From positions 1-6,880 of the forward strand of contig JASHSR010000193.1 in assembly GCA_030038645.1 (NCBI GenBank): a stretch of DNA of 6,880 nucleotides, in the 5' to 3' direction. This document shows positions 4,359 through 6,880 of the stretch, piece after piece. The notes under the pieces were generated by a model that saw only the letters and a program-made list of their open reading frames with translations, ran no database searches and was not told where the DNA came from. Every line of letters starts with the position of its first letter. The first letter of the stretch is position 1. Source of the DNA: Gammaproteobacteria bacterium. Its GTDB lineage: Bacteria > Pseudomonadota > Gammaproteobacteria > Steroidobacterales > Steroidobacteraceae. Made by a program: the position numbers and the translations under genes.

Positions 4359-5537
4359 ATGAGTGCCGACTTCCTCTACGGGCTCGCGCCGCTGCCGTGG
4401 TGGGGCTATGTGGCGGTCAGCTTCCTCACCATGCAGCTGATGTTCCTCGGCATCACGCTCTTTCTGCATCGCGAGCAGGCGCACGATGCTCTCGAGCTCC
4501 ATCCGGCCCTGCGGCACTTCTTCCGCTTCTGGCTGTGGCTCAGCTCCGGAACCGTCACCAAGCAGTGGGTCGCGGTCCACCGCAAGCACCACGTGTTCGC
4601 CGACCGGGAGGGCGATCCGCACAGCCCGGTGCTCTACGGACTGCGGCACGTCGTTCTGCAAGGCTACGAGCTCTATCGCGCCGCCGCTCGCGATCCCGTC
4701 GTTCAGGACCACTACGGACGCGGCACGCCGGATGACTGGATCGAGCGCGAGCTCTACGGCCGCCTGCCTGGGCTCGGCCTTACCTTGTTCATCCTGGGCG
4801 AGCTCGCGCTCTTCGGCGTGCCCGGCGTCATCATGGTCGCGGTGCAGATTGCGGCGCAGCCGTTCTTCGCCGCCGGGATCATCAACGGCGTGGGCCACGC
4901 GGTGGGATACCGCAGCTTCGAGACCGACTCGGCCGCCACCAACATCGTCCCGTGGGGCCTGCTCATCGCCGGGGAGGAGCTGCACAACAACCACCACGCG
5001 TTTCCGCGCTCGGCGCGCTTCTCGGTGCAGCGCTGGGAGGTCGATGTCGGCTGGCTCTTCGTGCGCTTTTTCGGAGCGCTTGGCCTGCTGCGAGTGAAGT
5101 GGGTCGCCCCGCGGCTGCGGCGCGTGGCGGGCCGTGAGACGGTGGACTCGACGACCGTCCAGGCGCTGTTCGCGAACCGAATGCACGTGCTGCGCGATTA
5201 CGCGCGGCGCGTCGTGCGGCCGGTGTGCCGCGACCTCGGACGAACCGCGGGCGTCAAGGCCGCCTCCCGCCTCTCGAAGCTGCTCGTTCGCCACCCGAAG
5301 CTGCTCGGCGAGGAAGGCCTCCGGCGCCTCGATGTGGCGCTCGACCAGCACGAGGCGTTGCGGGCCGTCGTGGAGTTCCGCGATCGCCTGCAGCGGCTGT
5401 GGAACGATGCGCACGCCAATCCCGGGAGCGCCGCTGCGCAGCTTCGCGAGTGGTGCGTGCAGGCCGAGGCGAGCGGCATCCGCGCGTTGCGCGAGTTCTC
5501 GCGCCGCGTGCGCAGCTACGTGCCGGCCTCCGCCTGA
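4359..5537 (+). CDS. Membrane acyl desaturase (DesA-type, delta-9-like) with C-terminal extension
   Basis: A 392-residue integral membrane di-iron desaturase that should introduce a double bond into acyl chains of CoA or phospholipid, using oxygen and an electron donor. Three histidine boxes are intact: HREQAH at residues 37-42, HRKHH at 74-78 and EELHNNHH at 206-213. A further conserved His is in NGVGH (180). Hydrophobic segments at about 16-36 and 140-175 fit membrane spans. The core ends near residue 250. Residues about 265-390 form a second, soluble, Arg-rich and helical region ending in REWCVQAEASGIRALREF, which ordinary stearoyl-CoA desaturases lack; I recall similar tails in Pseudomonas DesA-type proteins. 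The start ATG 4359 has AGGGAG (4345-4350) at 8-base spacing. The gene follows the quinone oxidoreductase by 132 bp with its own candidate promoter, so it is probably a separate transcription unit. The double-bond position and electron donor cannot be read from the sequence. Confidence 0.9.
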   Translation: MSADFLYGLAPLPWWGYVAVSFLTMQLMFLGITLFLHREQAHDALELHPALRHFFRFWLWLSSGTVTKQWVAVHRKHHVFADREGDPHSPVLYGLRHVVLQGYELYRAAARDPVVQDHYGRGTPDDWIERELYGRLPGLGLTLFILGELALFGVPGVIMVAVQIAAQPFFAAGIINGVGHAVGYRSFETDSAATNIVPWGLLIAGEELHNNHHAFPRSARFSVQRWEVDVGWLFVRFFGALGLLRVKWVAPRLRRVAGRETVDSTTVQALFANRMHVLRDYARRVVRPVCRDLGRTAGVKAASRLSKLLVRHPKLLGEEGLRRLDVALDQHEALRAVVEFRDRLQRLWNDAHANPGSAAAQLREWCVQAEASGIRALREFSRRVRSYVPASA

Positions 5538-5586
5538 GCGCGCATAGGGGAGGAGAAGCGGCTCTGCGTGGTCGGCCGGCGCCGAG
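5538..5586. terminator. Convergent gap with a small symmetrical hairpin
   Basis: TCGGC (5572-5576), loop CGGC, GCCGA (5581-5585) is a perfect 5-bp stem between the convergent desaturase and DUF748 genes. It could act in both directions, but it is short and has no T-tract, so a terminator role is weakly supported. Confidence 0.25.
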
Positions 5587-6880
5587 TCATTCCAGGCCGA
5601 GCTGGAAGCGCACTCGCTGGCCGTCCGCCGCCGTGGTCGCCGTGTTGAGCACGAACAGCCGCGCCGGGTCGAGCTGAGTTCCCTTCAGCAACGCATCCTG
5701 TATGGCGCGGGCGCGGCGGCGCCCGAGCAGCTGCAGGTCGCTGTCCGGAATTTGGATGCGCGCGGCGAGAGCCGCTTGCAGCTCGGCGATTGCCGGCTCG
5801 AGCGGCGCGGCCGCCTTCTGCTTGCCTTTGGCTTTCACGACCGCCTGAGCTTGGGCGGGCAGCGGCGCCTTGGCGCCGAGCTCCGCGCGGTACTCGGCGA
5901 CGAGCAGGCGCAAGCGCGTGGCGGGGTCGGCGAGGTTCGGCTCGGGCGCGGCGGCGGCGCCGCGGCGGTGCTTGCGCGAAGCGAGCTCGCGCCGGCCCTG
6001 GGCGAGGAGCTTCTGCTCGAGCAGCTGGTGGACCAGCGCCGGGCGGTCGAGGTCGGGCGTGTAGGCGCTTGGCACATCGAGCTTGAGGCTCGGCCGATCC
6101 TGCAACGCTTTGGCGATCTGCGAGAGCCGCTGCTGGGCCGCGGCATCGAGGCTCGAGCTCCCCGCGGTGAAGTCGATGAACTTCATCTGCTCGCCCCCGC
6201 CGACGAGTCTGCCGAGGAGCGCGAACGGCGCGGTGACGGCCTTCGAGAGCACATTCACGAGCACCTTCCAGATGAGCGGCCCGAGCTTGAACTTCGGGTC
6301 GCTGAGGCTCCCCGACAGCGGCAGATCGAGGTCGATGACGCCGTTACGATCCTTGAGCAGCGCGACGGCGAGCTTGAGTGGCAGTTTGACGGCATCCGGA
6401 CTCTCGACTCGGCTCCCGAGCTGCAGCTGATCGATGACGAAGTGCGGGTCCGCGCTGAGATTGCCCTTCTCGAGGTGGTAGGTGATGTCCGCCGACATCG
6501 TGCCCTTCTCGATCTTGTATCCCGCGAAGCGGGCGGAGTAGGGCGTCGCCGTCGTGAGCTCGACGCCGTGGAAGCTCATCTTCATGTTGGAGTACGCGCT
6601 CGCCGCGAGAGGGTTGATCTCGCCCGAGACGTTGATGGGCGCGTAGCGGTCGACCTTGCCATTGAGACTGACTGTCGCCCGCGAGCGCGGATTGGACGAG
6701 AGGCCCGCCACGGAGCCGGCGAGGCTTTGGATGGCGAGGAAGAAGTTCGGCTGGATCCACAGGTCGGTGTAGTGGGCGGAGCCGTTCACGACCTGAATTC
6801 GGCCGATCGAGATCGACATGGGCGGAGTCGCCTGAGCGGCGGACGGCTTAGCCGTGGAGACCGCTTGCGCCGCTGGCGCT
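5587..6880 (-). CDS. DUF748 (AsmA-like) envelope protein with OmpA-like C-terminal region, 5' truncated by the window edge
   Basis: The frame is open to the window end, so the N-terminus is missing. The first visible Met (6817-6819) is internal, preceded by a Pro/Ala linker (KPSAAQATPP). Counting from that Met, residues 1-130 are beta-rich repeats typical of the DUF748/AsmA-like group (ISIGRIQVVNGSAHYTDL; GYKIEKGTMSADITYHLEKG). Residues 138-208 carry the family signature (RVESPDAVKLPLKLAVALLK, DRNGVIDLDLPLSGSLSDPK, AVTAPFALLGRLVGGG). Then FIDFTAGSSSLDAAAQQRLS (214-233) begins an OmpA-like portion that ends near LDPARLFVLNTATTAADG. Between these, about 280-340 is an Ala/Lys/Arg-rich stretch of low complexity. 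AsmA-like proteins are thought to lie in the periplasm and help lipid transport to, or integrity of, the outer membrane; a specific role here is inference. No signal peptide can be checked. It converges with the desaturase. Confidence 0.85.
   Translation of the reverse strand, partial: APAAQAVSTAKPSAAQATPPMSISIGRIQVVNGSAHYTDLWIQPNFFLAIQSLAGSVAGLSSNPRSRATVSLNGKVDRYAPINVSGEINPLAASAYSNMKMSFHGVELTTATPYSARFAGYKIEKGTMSADITYHLEKGNLSADPHFVIDQLQLGSRVESPDAVKLPLKLAVALLKDRNGVIDLDLPLSGSLSDPKFKLGPLIWKVLVNVLSKAVTAPFALLGRLVGGGEQMKFIDFTAGSSSLDAAAQQRLSQIAKALQDRPSLKLDVPSAYTPDLDRPALVHQLLEQKLLAQGRRELASRKHRRGAAAAPEPNLADPATRLRLLVAEYRAELGAKAPLPAQAQAVVKAKGKQKAAAPLEPAIAELQAALAARIQIPDSDLQLLGRRRARAIQDALLKGTQLDPARLFVLNTATTAADGQRVRFQLGLE

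Noticed and set aside
3006..5414. An 802-codon minus-strand frame opposite the DUF1932 end, the PIG3 gene and the desaturase
   Set aside because: All three opposing genes have intact family motifs. This frame is low-complexity Arg/His/Glu-rich sequence without a domain or a plausible ribosome site.
1..6880. CRISPR arrays, tRNA genes, insertion sequences, phage or defence genes
   Set aside because: I looked on both strands for regularly spaced repeats, tRNA-like cloverleaf arms, terminal inverted repeats and defence-type motifs, and saw none that hold up.

Overview
The window is GC-rich chromosomal DNA, probably from a beta- or gammaproteobacterium. The evidence is the gene set: a glycolate oxidase iron-sulfur subunit of the GlcF type, a DUF748/AsmA-like envelope protein with an OmpA-like tail, a DesA-type membrane desaturase with a long C-terminal domain, and a PIG3-type quinone oxidoreductase. 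This placement rests on remembered family distribution, not on a search. I see no tRNA, rRNA, CRISPR array, insertion sequence, phage gene or attachment site. Spacing is compact and the base composition looks even.

Layout. At 1-936 (+) is the C-terminal three quarters of glcF; its ferredoxin domain lies left of the window. It converges on a metallo-beta-lactamase-fold hydrolase with a C-terminal winged helix (972-2021, -). A divergent promoter region of about 190 bp (2022-2211) carries a perfect CAATATG tandem repeat, a TAGAAT -10 box placed so that the hydrolase mRNA would be leaderless, and a 16-codon leader ORF. The leader ORF overlaps the next gene by ATGA. A two-gene operon follows on the plus strand: an NAD(P)-binding DUF1932 dehydrogenase (2212-3213), coupled by a second ATGA overlap to a zinc-free PIG3-type NADPH:quinone oxidoreductase (3210-4226). 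A 132-bp gap (4227-4358) holds a strong hairpin and two repeat structures that look regulatory. The acyl desaturase follows (4359-5537, +), and it converges on the C-terminal part of a DUF748 protein (5587-6880, -) whose start lies right of the window.

How the genes fit together. All are metabolic or envelope genes. GlcF passes electrons from glycolate to the quinone pool. The DUF1932 and PIG3 enzymes are both predicted nicotinamide-nucleotide oxidoreductases and are translationally coupled, so they probably act in one small-molecule pathway. The hydrolase shares their promoter region and may share its regulation. The desaturase and DUF748 protein concern membrane lipids and the envelope and need not be linked to the operon.

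I found no new defence, mobile or biosynthetic system. The points most worth a second look are the regulatory architecture of the two intergenic regions (leaderless start, coupled leader peptide, spaced repeats), the desaturase C-terminal domain, and the repeat-built C-terminal tails on two enzymes.
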